A stretch of DNA of 64,000 nucleotides from Paramacrobiotus metropolitanus (taxonomy: Eukaryota; Tardigrada; Eutardigrada; Parachela; Macrobiotidae), in contig NW_026570233.1 in assembly GCF_019649055.1 (NCBI RefSeq), positions 1,736,001 to 1,800,000 of the forward strand. The letters run 5' to 3'. Positions 43,481 through 56,000 of the stretch are shown piece by piece (positions within the stretch are counted from its first letter, which is position 1; each line of letters starts with the position of its first letter). Under the pieces are notes generated by a model that was not told the DNA's origin, did not search any database, and saw only the letters and a program-made list of their open reading frames with translations. The position numbers and the translations under genes were made by a program.

Positions 43481-46400
43481 TTATTTGGCTGCAAGAAAAA
43501 ATCATTCGTTTAAGTGTTATAGCGTTTATCTGGAAATATTTGAAAACACATCGGCTGTTTCTTCAGTTTAGGTTATTGCACAAAAAAAGAAAAAGACAAA
43601 GAAACCACGTTTGCCAACATGGCTTAATTCCTTTAAAAGTAAATTCAACGTAAATTTTTAAGTCTCGCAATTTTTTCGCCATCTGCGACTGATCACGCGT
43701 TAAAATTTTACACTGGCTGTAAGCGACTTACTGCAGAAGCGCGCGTTTGCAGGATTCATTCCCTCTGTCGGAATATAAGAATATGGGCAGTTGATGCGGT
43801 CTTCGTTACCGTTTGAATCACAGAGCAAGTTTAGCGTAAGGGCCCCTTCCAGAGTTGGACAATACCCAGAATATCCGGTACGGTTTCGCTCTGTGTGCCA
43901 AATTGAATGAGTTAAATCTCCAAAGGGATACCGACTCTGGAGTCTGTACAATATAGCCACGCACTACACATGGGCGCCCTTAGCAATTTCTGATGCGGAT
44001 TATATTGATGTGTTCTTTGATAAGCAGTTCAGTACAGTAACTGCTTTGTTAGACTTTAGCGCAACGAGAAATTACTGATAACTCGTATTCTGTTACTTCG
44101 ATGAGTTCGACACTATTGTATACGTACAACATGCATAACAGTTGTTAACTTCACTTACTGGAGTAAACGGCATAATCAAGATAAATATCTCCGAGTGGCT
44201 CGAAAGCCAGTACCACGGATGGTTGTTTTTCATACGGCGATAAATACTGCGCGATCGATAAGTCCGAGGAAGAAGATTGTGCTATCTGTTTTTCCCGTCG
44301 CAGGTCAGGTTCTCCCGGATATTGCTTAAGGATCGACACCGATCTGCCTCGTCTATGAATGTGATCGTTGAAAACTACTGACAGCGATATTTAATGCGTT
44401 CCGTATGTGATTACTTGATGTTGAAATAAAAAGCGAATGTGTCGTTATTATCAGTGCCACAGTTGCTTGGCAGACTGATGTTCACGCTAAAGGCGACATT
44501 GCGCCGCGTAACGGTTAGGTTCCCCACGCGTCCACGCTGGTAATACAACGCATCGGGACACGGAATAGTCAATGTATTTTGCTTCCAATTCAATGCCACT
44601 AGGAATAACCAACTTGAGCAAGAAAATTAAAGAAGCTGAATAATGTTTGTTCTTACGCCTTTGATACGTCACTCTTGAATCTACAAATATTCGAAGATAA
44701 GTTGTGATCTTAAAAGTAGAAACAATTTTGGATTACCGTCTTTAACGCACTGACTGTCCTCCGCTGGATTCAGTCCGAGGGAATCTTCGTAGTTTCTAGG
44801 GCAGTAAATACGGGTAGTTTGTTGCTCGCATAGCAAACTATTGTGGATAAAACCACGGAGAGCGCCACAGTAGGTACTTTGGGATCCTGGTTGGTCCGTT
44901 CCTGTTTACAAGAAAATAACTTCTAACGGTGAGTTTAGAAAAAAAATGGTTTTCGTAAGCATTCAAAATCTGTATGCCCCGTTTGACTAAAGTCACTAAA
45001 CAGTCTAAACTATATGTGCAAACTATTAGAACTAAAACTCATAAAACAGTAGTTGAAAACGTACCAAGCAAAACAGTAAAATCGATCAGAATATCGCGCT
45101 TGGAATCACATTCTGTATCATCGCTTTTTCTGCGGTACAGTAGATGGATGCGAGGTTGCCGGTCGTAGCTCGTGATGTACTGTGAGACCGAAGGGACGAA
45201 TGATGTGACATTTTGCTGTTTTAGTGTTTTACCCAGAGTGCGATTGTTGCCGAATCCTTCGTAAATTTCGAGCGCATGAGACCGGGAACCGTTTCCCCCG
45301 GTGACAATTTGTCTGGAACAAAAGCTTAACAATCAGTCAAGAAATTAGCTGATATATGACAAAATCATCCATCTTAAATGCATTTTACCGGATATTTAGA
45401 TAGATCGCAAAACTGTGGAACATCGAGTTCGTGCAGTTATCCTGTAACTGCACCGTGACCTCGCAACTTTTCCTCGGAGTACCGCGGAATGCAAGCGATC
45501 CGGAAACAGGTTTGGCTTCGGTTGGACAAGGAAAGGTAATGACGTCATTGCAACGTTGTTCTACGTTTACTAAAACGATAAAAAAAGGTGTCAGGGAAAA
45601 GAGGGACAACTCTGTCTAGTGCTACAGCTCAACTTGTGGGATTGGTTGTGCTGAAAGGAGATGGCGGTGCCGGCAACGATGCTACAAAACACTCAGATAT
45701 CCAAAGGAACAAAATTATCCAAAGGAACAGACAATTCTTACTGCATTGCAAACTTCTGTTCTGAGCCGGCTTGTATGTGTAACTGTTAGCGTCAAATTCG
45801 TAGCTTCTAGGGCAGTTAATGCGATTGTCAGTAGAGTCACAAATCAGTCGCCGGCTAACATAAACCTGAAGTGCGCTGCATAATACGGCTGTCTGATATT
45901 GTCCCGCCAAGCCTGTAATCAGTAAGTTGCTTTCTTTGGTCTGTAATCAGTAATTATTGAACCATTGTTGCCTAATGTACTTTCGGTAACAACGTAATCA
46001 ATGGTAATGTTGGTATCAATGCTGTCGTCGACTTCCGACAACGTAAATGCCGGCATGTATTCGATGAATATTGATGGCGCCTGTCCAACATTCGCTAGGG
46101 GTGTTTTATACTGCGTCACGGATGGCGGGTTGGCTGTGGAGCTTAGAGACTTGGAAGGAAGCAGCGTCATTACCGGTTTGCCGGATGCAACACTTCGCAA
46201 ATGAATCGCGTCCATTTGGTACTTCGTTGCGTTTCTGTGAAGGAGCAACCGGTACACTGGTAATAATTTTAAAAAAACAGGTACCTATTTTACCGCCGCC
46301 TACAAAAACGTGCCCAAGCAAATTACTGTCACGTGGTAAGTTTTTTATTATAATCACATATAATTGTAATTAGATAGTACAGATACAATAAGTGTAAGTA

Positions 46401-46858
46401 ATTGGCAGCAGATTAAGTATTTACGATGAAGAAAATACAACGTATAACAGGCTAGCAGGTACTACGTACAGCTGAAAACTCGATATGAAACGGCATCGAC
46501 TCACCTGAAATTCAGGTAAAATCCATATTTCGGCAAGATATTTGAATAGGGGTCATTAGCACATGGAATGCAAGGATCCGTTAGTCTCAGTTCTACTCTG
46601 CATGGTTTCCGTGGTCGCGAAATAAATTTCAGTGTTCCACCTTCTCCGGTTGCATATGGGCACGGCACAGTAATGGTTCGGCCGCAGAATTCCGCAAGGT
46701 CATCTGAAAGTCGTTAACACTGTAGTACGCTGTGTATGACAATAATCCTGATCTATCTTAAAAGAATATCACTCACAATGTGGATAATTTATGGCTGTGG
46801 AAAATCCCTTAGAAGTCTGACTTAGTAGAATAAGTAGTGTGCTCGCTATTTTAATCAT
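43481..46858 (-). CDS. Secreted protein with three tandem CUB-like A-B-C modules
   Basis: Eleven exons, all in matching phase, 611 residues. Signal peptide 46777-46858 (MIKIASTLLILLSQ). Module 1: A 46505-46703, B 45981-46234, C 45742-45912. Module 2: 45389-45569, 45065-45312, 44737-44901. Module 3: 44415-44598, 44159-44343, 43732-43890. An 8-nt last exon (43481-43488, residue pair then TAA) is the weakest part. A has the pattern C..VIT(F/I)PCP ... CEV.(V)(Q)L ... YLN(I/F)R. B has LEIYEG, a TQY/SQY motif, (R)I.(L)Y and IDFTV; A+B resembles a CUB domain. C is Cys-rich: L.C....RI.CP..Y ... NP...C. Introns repeat the phases 1-2-1. Extracellular binding role inferred; function unknown. Confidence 0.82.
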
Positions 46859-47962
46859 TTTGTGTGTCCGAGTGGTGGTGGCAATGGCGCTTGTGTATCG
46901 GAACATGGAAAATACTGAATTACAGGTAGCCTAGTTTAACCAGTAAAGCCACCGCGTGTACGCTTTCGCATATTGCAGAACCGCACTTTATAACCGATTT
47001 TATATACCGGTACTGTAACTCTTCATAGCGTTGACTCGTGTCTCAGTAAGTGTTAGTGCAATAACTTCGCGCGATAACTTTAGGCGGGTTGTGATTTAAA
47101 AGCGAAACTGAATTTGTTATGGTTGCTTAACTACACGAGGTGCCTGTATGAAGTGGCCCCGTCTACATACGCGTTTGTAAAGCCACTTCGAGAGGTGGAT
47201 TTCCTGCACCGCAAGTATCTTCGGTTCGAAGTTGAGACTTAACCTGATCGCTTTCACATAAGGTATCGAGGTTACAAAGGAACAGCGTACTTGTTAACAA
47301 AACGGAGCTCTTGTTATCGGCTGCGTCTTATCTTTGCAAAAATGGAGTAGGACGCCATTCATTAGAGATTATTAGAGCCTTTGTCCCATTGAGGAACAAT
47401 TCTACTGTGGGACCAGAGTGCTTAAATAGCTACTGTAGTACGTAACTCAAATCAGTCCGCGTAAAATATAAAACCTCCTACCTGATGAAATGGAGAAAAC
47501 CGGTTTCTCGGGAAAACTGTTATGAGCTGCTAATACTGGTAATAATTCAGGCGTGTAGACTCAGACTAGATTGTAGAATAACAGGTCGAATAAAATGAAT
47601 GGGATATAGGGCAATTACAGTATGTTGTCATTAAAGCCATAATTCATATTTAGCGTTTCTACCAAACCCGTTAGCAAATACTTACTGAGATTAATATGCC
47701 GGTACATGCCAGTTTATCTTCCAAATAAGTCGTGATTGGGAAACGAAATATGCATTTATTAGGTGACATCACTTCGAACTTTTTGCAATGCCGCGAAAAC
47801 ATCAATGAACTTTAATGGAAATATCACAAACACTTTTACAGTTAAACGCTAAGACGTTCTAGAAATAATTTTGATTTTTCAGAATAAATTGTCGAGCCTC
47901 TCAACTGCCAGCCGCCAAAAACAATCCGAATAGTGTCACTGCCTCACAATTTCAGAAACGGT
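46859..47962. other. Intergenic between modular genes
   Basis: Apart from the TATA box, nothing recognised. Confidence 0.45.
46998..47006 (-). promoter_or_regulatory. TATA box of the three-module gene
   Basis: TATATAAAA on the minus strand, 140 nt upstream of the ATG at 46858. Confidence 0.5.
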
Positions 47963-49486
47963 TCACGGTGTTTTCTGCATTCTATAAAATGAACTGAGGT
48001 ACGTTAAGAACGACTGATAAGTACTGATGCACGCTTTTGATGCACCGGTGCGGAAAACTAAATCGGTGGATTCCGATGTCCCAGGGTCGACGCTGGATAT
48101 GGTCAAATTACCACGCGTGCAGTCCACTATGATCGGGTCGTAATTAGATGCCCGCTTCTCTCTGGTCATCCCTGTCTTCATCAAGATCCAGGTATGGAGG
48201 TCGTTGAGGATGAGACGGCAGCTGAGTGTGTTATCTCCTTCGAAAACCGTTATTAGCGAGTCCACTAAATCCACATCCGCCTCGGGCATGTTGATGCTGC
48301 CGCGGCGACACGTGACGATGAAGGGGGTTACCAGGTACCAGGGGATATCCACCGGTGGGCGCGCCGTCGTATTGGACTGCCACCAGTTCCACCAATCCTG
48401 TGTCGTATGCACCCAGGGATATTCCGTTGTAGGTGGCCAAACTGTTGTTGTTGCTGTTATTGGTCTAAGTGTAGTAAGGATCTTGCACTGGGCGGTATCC
48501 GTTGGGTTTAGACCTAGAGACTGGGTGTAGTTGGTTGGGCAGTTGATGCGGCTTACGTTCTGCGGACAGTACAGATTGTCGTGGATGAAGCCGTTGAGTG
48601 CATGGCAGTATGTATTGAAAGGAGTGGATGTGCCTGTAAAATCGAAGTCGTTAAATTTTTGTATTATTATCAAATGGAGGAAGGTATGGATCGGAAGTAC
48701 CGTGAATGAGGGTGTAGTCGATCACGATATTGTAACCGGTTAGTGTGGCGGTGGTGCCGTTAGATCTATCATATACCAGATGGATGCGTGGCGCGCTACT
48801 ATAGCGCGTCAGATACTGTGCCAGCGAGTTCCACGGATAATAAATTAGCTGATTCGTAAATAGTTTGCCCAGTGTCCGGCTGTTCCCAAACGTTTCCTCG
48901 ATTTTGAAAACATGACCGGTTAACGTGGAGATCGTCCTAAAGTAGTGATGATAGAAAGGTGCTCGTGTTATTGTCTAGGATGGTGTTCGGATTATTATTC
49001 ATTATTGTCTACAACGAGGTAGCAAAAATATTGGTTATGGTAAACGGTGATATACCTCAGGTTAAGATATAAAGCAAAACCGTCGAAAAATGTGTTGTCA
49101 CAGTTCTTCTCTAGTGCTAGTGTGACCTCGCAGGTACGCCTTGGTAAACTGGCGAATTGAATGGTGCCCGCCCGACCTATTCTGTCTGTTGGACAAGGAA
49201 TGGTAATCACTTGGCCGCATCGCTCTTCAATGTCCACTGCCAAAACATTCATCAGACTAAATTAGACAATATTAGCCGTTTTTTGGACAATTTTTGCTTA
49301 CCTAATGGATAAGTATATTCCCGAGATTGTGGCACTAAAAAAAATAGTAAAATTCGCAGTAATTGCAAATAGTTTTGAAAACACCTTGTTCTTACAGACT
49401 TCATCCTTTATTTGAGAACTGTCGATATCTTCGGCGCTAGCCAGAGATAATACGAAGAGACAAAACAAATACGTCCGCATTTTCAA
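47963..49486 (-). CDS. Secreted CUB-like one-module protein with extended C-terminus
   Basis: Four exons: signal peptide 49396-49486 (MKMRTYLFCLFVLSLASAED), A 49056-49236, B 48701-48936, C plus tail 47963-48633; phases 1, 2, 1; 392 residues. A: RCGQVITIPCPTDRIGRAG, CEVTLALEKNC, FALYLNLR. B: FKIEETFGNSRTLG, QYLTRYSSAPRIHLVY, VIDYTLIHG. C: YCHALNGFIHDNLYC, RINCPTNY, LGLNP. After C comes a Thr/Pro/Trp-rich linker, then two half-domain repeats beginning FIVTCRRGSINM and IIVDCTRGNLTI that resemble exon A. It looks as if extra A-like halves were added without introns. Paralogue of the 43481-46858 gene; role unknown. Confidence 0.85.
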
Positions 49487-50628
49487 TGCATAGACTATAC
49501 TAACCTACCAACAGGTTTCGCGAGCCTCAGAGAATGCTGCAGTGCCTAATCCACGAATTATATACTCTGCACAGATATATTTAAAAACTGTAAAAATTGA
49601 CAATGAAGTTTATCTGATTTGATAAGCGAGTGCGACAATTCTCTTTTGATAAATGACTGCTCGCAGAAATGAAACAATTTTATCGCGTTAATTGTTGTTG
49701 TTGACCATTGTGTGTCTGATACAAAGTACAATGAAACAATTGTTCACTACCAGTGTCTACATGCGTTTGTCTGAAGCTCAACAAGATGCACGAACTTTTA
49801 CAGCACTGTTTGACATAAAGACAATGCGAAAAGGACCAAAAGCGATGTGATGATACAAAAACAGTGCAAAAGACAAGTGTTTTACCGTTGAACGAAATAG
49901 AAATTTGATGCGACAATGCAGCTGTTATGCTAACCGGTGGAACAGTTAAATGGCTCATGATCAACGTTTTGGCGGGCTACTGTTGTTGCCTTTATTAAAG
50001 ATACCAGTCAGATTTGGCAACAGTTGCTGGAGTTCAGTTGCTGGATGCATACTGTCGCTTCTGTAATGCTACTAAAGCAGCAAAGTAGCCATTTTAAAAA
50101 ATACAGTCACCGAATTAACCATTATTTAAATTATATAATTTCAAAGGTATCAAACCCGTAAATTTTGACGGTGCTTCGTGCGCACCAGAGGAACACACAG
50201 AGTATTTTTATATGAATGCCGTGTTTCCTTGCTATGATACCGAATAACTGCTTCAGTGAAGTGCAGTAACTTAGAAAATCTAACGTGGCTTCCGTCATGA
50301 AAAATGTAGCACGGCAAGTACAGGAAAATGTTAAGTTTTATATTTTGATATGTAGTTGACGAGTACGAGTAAAAAGGCGCAGAGACTTGACTCTTTATGG
50401 CTCGGTAAAATTAATAGCCGCAGAAATCATAAATTATTAATACCACTACGGCCTGCTATGTACAGAGTAAACTGTAATGATTGTATCACATATTGCATGA
50501 AAACTAGAATAAAATAAACAAAAACCTTTAAGCCCAATCCATTGGAATCTGAAAAATTGTGACATACCCTATCGCAACATAGTCATTACCCAAAAAGACT
50601 CGAACAGTTTTTTGGACAAAATGACTGC
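49487..50628. other. Intergenic, nothing else supported
   Basis: Short ORFs only. Confidence 0.45.
49556..49564 (-). promoter_or_regulatory. TATA box of the 49486 gene
   Basis: TATATAATT on the minus strand, 70 nt upstream of the ATG. Confidence 0.5.
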
Positions 50629-50943
50629 TTACTGCCGCCCAACATAACAGTAACCACTGAAACCTTCGACTAACGGGCATTCTTCGGACGGAATACAAGC
50701 CAGCTTCTTGACGTTGTTGCTGTCATTATCCGGGCTCTGGTCATTGTTTCCTGTCCAAGTGGATTGGTTGGAGTCCAGCACTGGACAATCGTCATCTGTG
50801 TTGCATGCCTAAAGATGGATCAGAAGTGAAGATTTGCAGAGATCTAATGTTATCTAAAGATATGCTTCTGTAATCTGTACCCAGTATCTGGCCACTTCTT
50901 CTCCGAGATCCATGTAGCAGTAACAGCGGGCGCCGGTGCATGT
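50629..50943 (-). CDS. Cys-rich, probably secreted protein; last two exons
   Basis: Exons 50881-50943 (TCTGARCYCYMDLGEEVARY) and 50629-50808 (CNTDDDCPVLD ... LACIPSEECPLVEGF ... YCYVGRQ-stop), joined in phase 0 at TGG|GTACAG and TTTAG|GCA. Nine cysteines in 80 residues and two N-x-S/T sites suggest an extracellular disulfide-rich protein. Upstream exons with a signal peptide must lie between 50944 and about 51300 but I could not place them. Family not recognised. Confidence 0.6.
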
Positions 50944-53052
50944 CTACGAAAAAAAGCGTTCACGAAACCAGCCGAACGACTGCATTGCCAAAGATCAAGA
51001 ATAAATAAAACACCAGCTATGATTTGGCTATTGCCACTCTGCTGGACTAAAGGGAAGTTGTGCGTTTGAAAAGAAGGTACTGCAGTATACATGTACTGCA
51101 GTGCTCAACCTCAGTTACAGAACGAGATGTCTGTAAGAGGTGGCCACGTCCACATAATGTGTATTCGAAGCCCCTCCCATGAGTACGGCCCCGGCGACGC
51201 AATATGTCGGCGGGCTGATGAATCCCAACAGAATAATAGGTGTAAGTGTATAAGTATATTTGTGTCCAGAATAAATTCGATATCAAATAAATAACTAGAC
51301 ATCGTTTATTTATTTATTATTTGGTTCTTTTTTTTAAATGGTGATTTCATACAGAATAGTGGGTATTTATAAAGCGAGCCATTTTCGAAACAACCTAGGC
51401 TGAGTGGCTGAATAAATTAATCGAAATGGGCCATTGTATTTCTTTGCTGCGACAAATACATCAGAAAAGACAAGCCTCAAGAGGTACATAATTTTCAATT
51501 TATAGACTCGGGGGTCGTGCTAAAACTGTGTATTAAACTGCTTCGCATAGACTAAGAGAAGCACTCTACGCATTCGAGCAAATGAGTATTTCGTAGTGCT
51601 TTTAAAATGAAGTTTAAAGTGCTGAACGTACCAATCCCGAATCCGTGCATTGGATATTATCAAAGCATGGATCTCCGTGATGTGCAGCTGTAAACAAATG
51701 AAACAACTCAAATCAAACGACCTCCTTTATACAGGCATCTGTACGAGTATAATCTCAGTCCGTCGGGAACAATTATTACCTTTTAGACCTGTGGACAGAA
51801 TCAACAGCATAGATATCGTTCTCAGCATTTTTCGCTACAAAATGAAAGTAACAAGGCGAAAACAATTTCAGATTTTTTGACATAAACTGGGGAAATCACA
51901 AACTGGTAACAATTTATTTATTTGTAGTAACTGGTAAGTGAACTTTTCTGACACTGTTCAGCAGTGCAGCTGACGACTGTTCTGCAAGTTGGATGGTTAA
52001 CAAAGTGCATAAGCATTCTGAAGAATTGTAAATCAAAGCCGGCCGGCATTTCTGTTTGCTGATGTGGCTCATGCGTTCGTTGATCTGCCGGTTATCACCA
52101 GAAGAGAGAAGCCGGCTTTTCGTAACCGCAAAACTTTCACTCGCTTTGGTAGCCTGTTTAATTATCTTCTGATCAAAATTAATGCCAATGCAGCTTCTTA
52201 ATTTTTGTCAATAATTTCTCTCTCTTTCTCTCTATCAGTAATCTAATGTCTATAATTTTCCCGCAGGCCTTCGTGACTTTCTCCTTATCTGTCTTGCAGA
52301 GATTTTTTCCAAAACTACGATATGTTGGTTCTTCATTTAGCTCATCTTTCCATGTATTCAACATCTATAAAACAAAGATCGCGTTGTGCAGGTCGGACAT
52401 ATGTAGCCGGCAGGAAGGTTGATAAAAATTTTCTTTACATACAAAAAGAGATTTTGCTAAATAATCTCTTAAAGGCATGCATGTACCTTAAGATATTCTG
52501 ATTCCCTATTCGCTAATTCATCCTGGCTGTATTAATATTGGCGTCGTTTGATGGACATAAAAAAGTTTTAATGACAATTCTACTCAGATATAAGGAAAAA
52601 ACACGATGATAACATTTATGGGTTAAAAATACGAATGTTCCCCATTTTTTTTCCAAGTTTTTAATCGCACTTCATTAATCCTGAAGAAGTATGAGAAATC
52701 TTGACCAAATCGAATCACTTGCAAGAAAAACACCACAACATAAAACACCGCCGAACACAAAAATCGAAACAAAAAAATTATCACCATCTGTAGCCAGGTC
52801 AGACTGTCAATCAAACGTCCATTCTGCACAGAAACCACGCGCAGCAAAAAAAGCCGCAGTTGCGTAAATCAAATTACAAAAACAAAAAAGACCTCAACAC
52901 AAAAGAAAACTGATAAAATTTTTTGCCATCTAGTACGTTCGCGTGTCAGCTTCATTCGTCCAGTCCAGGATATTGTGCCCACTCTGTTTCGGTCCTCCAA
53001 CCGTTGGTTAGACAAGCGATCATCATCGTATAGCGGCAAGCGGTGTGCATTG
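50944..53052. other. Mostly intergenic
   Basis: Probably holds the unplaced 5' exon(s) of the Cys-rich gene near 51000-51300, and the 3' UTR of the abLIM gene. A CTCTCTTTCTCTCTATCAG pyrimidine tract lies near 52217. Confidence 0.4.
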
Positions 53053-56000
53053 TCAAAATAATTTAACGCGCTTTTTCAGCTCGTTGCGCTTCCACTCGGG
53101 AAGCCGGTAGAATTCCTCGTGCGACATGCGGAAAATGTTCAAAAAATCTTCCGTCGCCAGGTGCAACTAAAAACAGCACTTTTTAAAAAACAATTAACGG
53201 AAGAACGTACTCTTATTTGTTGTTATGGTGCTCTGTAATTGCATAGCGGGTGTTATTTTGCGAACAAAAAACAACAAATACAAATGGGCCTCCAGAATAT
53301 TTCGCGCCTTTATAACGCCTTGCATTTGGTTTTTTTATTTTATCTTACTCGATTCGATTATTGTGAAAATTCGTATGAAAACATGGCTTTGAATTCCCTT
53401 CAACGAATTTTCTTAAAAGCGAATCTACAACATTGGCCTTTTTCGTGCAGTACAAAATCTTAATGCGCATTGTTATTGCGGCATGATTTGTACAATATTC
53501 TTCCGGTAAATCTGCTTCTCTTTAAGTTTCTTTTATTTCTTTTTGCTGCAATATATACCTCTAAATGACCGCGATCCACATCGTCCGGAAGACGTCGGTT
53601 CGTTACCAGCAACTTATGGACCTACAGGAAAATCCTTATAATATTGGAGCTATCTTAAAAATAATGTTTTTCTTATACCGGATAAATAGTACGGTCCTTC
53701 CTAACAACCGGTACGACTTTATCCAGCGGCTCCAAGAAATCCGCCTGGAAGTAGGGCTCGACGATCTTACTGCGCACCAGCATCATATCGGCGGCACCGC
53801 GGTGCCGGTCAAAAATGTAATCCGGCACTACAACCGCCCACAGTCGGCAGATCATTAGGCAAGATATTTGTGTAACACGATCATTAGCAAACCTTACACG
53901 TTGTGCTGGCAAATTCGCCGCTCTGTGATTTATGCATATCATCGCTGATGAATGTGCCGTTATCCTGTGAACATAATTATCACATCAGACATGTGTTGCA
54001 ACAACCGCCAGAGTTACATTTGTGGTGATTAGTCTGGGATTGTTCCATGCACTCGTATGTAATACAGTATGTTAAGTAATCTGTCTAATGAGACAGAATT
54101 GCTACGTACGAAGATTAGCTCCGGTATGCCAGGACTCATCCGGCCAACCTGCGGTAACGTTGATGATTTCGGCGTCGTCGCCGTGGAGAGCCCGTAGCCC
54201 GGACGCGGAACTGCAACATCGAACCGTAAAATGCAAAGAATGGCATTCATACTTCAAATTTTTTAAATAAAAATACTTTAATGATGAAGTGTCGCGGCTC
54301 TTTATTTTTAGTGTGATGATGTTGCCTAATTCAGAATTAGTGCTTCAATAAATCAGGCCAGCTAATGTTGGCAAAATACATAGTTCTTCACCAGAACTGG
54401 AAATATTCTGGAATCTTGAAATTAAACGAAAGAATGTCAGTCTGATGACAGGATGTGACATGTATTTCGTGACTTTTTTCTTGTCGAAGGTATTAATGCG
54501 CATATTGAGAGATGAACCGCGGCGAGAGCAATTAATTTTGACAGCGTTTCACATGTATCTAGCTTGTGCTACTTTACACAAAACAAGTAACTGGCAGCAG
54601 ATTATTAATGTTGCGGCCACGGTAACTATTAAACTAAATATAAAACAGTTACTGCATAATGCATATGCATCGAACGATCAAGAAAAGGCAATGTGTAGCT
54701 TACTGCTGTAGCTGGGCAGCGTGCTGGCACCCGACGACGCTGAGCGCCACTTCATCTGCGGCGGCGGCGTGAAGTCCCATTCCTCCCACGGTCGCGGTCT
54801 GTCATCCAGGCGTGACGGCGCTGCAACACCCCGTCATTATCACATACACGCCTTTGCGCTGACATTCATTAATGCACTTATCGATCAGAAAAAAACCCAA
54901 ATCAAAGGTCACCCACCACAGTAGGTCCAGGAAAGCTACCCTTTGCATAAACGTAAACATTTCTCTGCCACAAAACGTCAACTATGCCGGTAGAAATTAA
55001 AAAAGACACTATTCGTGAATTCGGCGGAGTTTTTGATACTTTTGTGCAAAACGTTTCTGCGTTGTATTTCGGTGTTCGAAATGCAGGACAATCAAGCGTA
55101 CGTTTGCTATGCGCGCAAAATCCAGGTCCATTACAATAACAAATGAATATGTATACAAGTAGTATTACTATGAATTTGTACATAGCAGTTTGCATACAAT
55201 TACGTACTCGTATATTAATTTTAGGATGGGGTATTTTTATTTATGGGAACGTACAAGCGAATGCCGGCGAACCATAACGCGGCGGTTGCTGCGGCTCCCG
55301 GTTAGCACTCGCTGTTCGCGACGCATTGCGCGGATCCAGGCCCCGTCGAAACCGTTCGTGCTTGATGCGCGACCGCTCCTCAATATTATGCAGAAAGACA
55401 CGCCCGATCCCCGAGGAGATCTTCTTGAGCTCCTCCGCCTCCTTCCGGATCCGCCCCTCCTCTTTAACCAGTTCCGCCGTCTTTCCCGGATCCAGCAGAA
55501 TATTCTCATCCACGTCCTCCTCCCCCGTGTCGCTCTTACTGGTCCTGGAGGAGCCCTCACTAATGCGCCGCCGCCGATCCGGATCGGCGTACACGTAAGG
55601 CGGTGCCGGGAAATCATCGCGCTCAATCTTGGGCGGCTCCGTCGCCGGGGTGGGCCGAGCGTCCGGGTAGGTGGAGAGGGCGATAGGCTCCTCGTTGTTC
55701 ATGTGCGGCGATCGTCGGCCCGAGGGGCTGCTGTAAGCTACGTTCTCGCGGGACTGTGTGATGCAGGCGTCCCGCAGGATGTCCATGCCGCGGCGCCGTG
55801 TAGGAATGCGGATCTTTACACCCTGGCCCTCTGTGATTATGGAAGCGAGTTTAGTTTATAGGTTTCTTAGAAAGGGTGATGTGTGTACCGGGTCGGTGGT
55901 AGTCCGGGACTTTGGTAGGGTGGGGCTGGTGCGGTGCCAGCATGTAGGTGGGCTCATGATCCGGCGGAAGGTACGCCTGGGTGTACACTTTCCCGGCTTC

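Noticed and set aside
43318-43653. 111-residue plus-strand ORF
   Set aside because: No domain, low-complexity basic end; overlaps the predicted last intron of the modular gene.
54445-54711. 88-residue plus-strand ORF
   Set aside because: Located in an abLIM intron, antisense, no recognisable features.
55190-55861. 223-residue plus-strand ORF
   Set aside because: Lies antisense to the GC-rich abLIM exon at 55255-55830; composition (Arg/Pro/Leu-rich) is the expected shadow of that exon.
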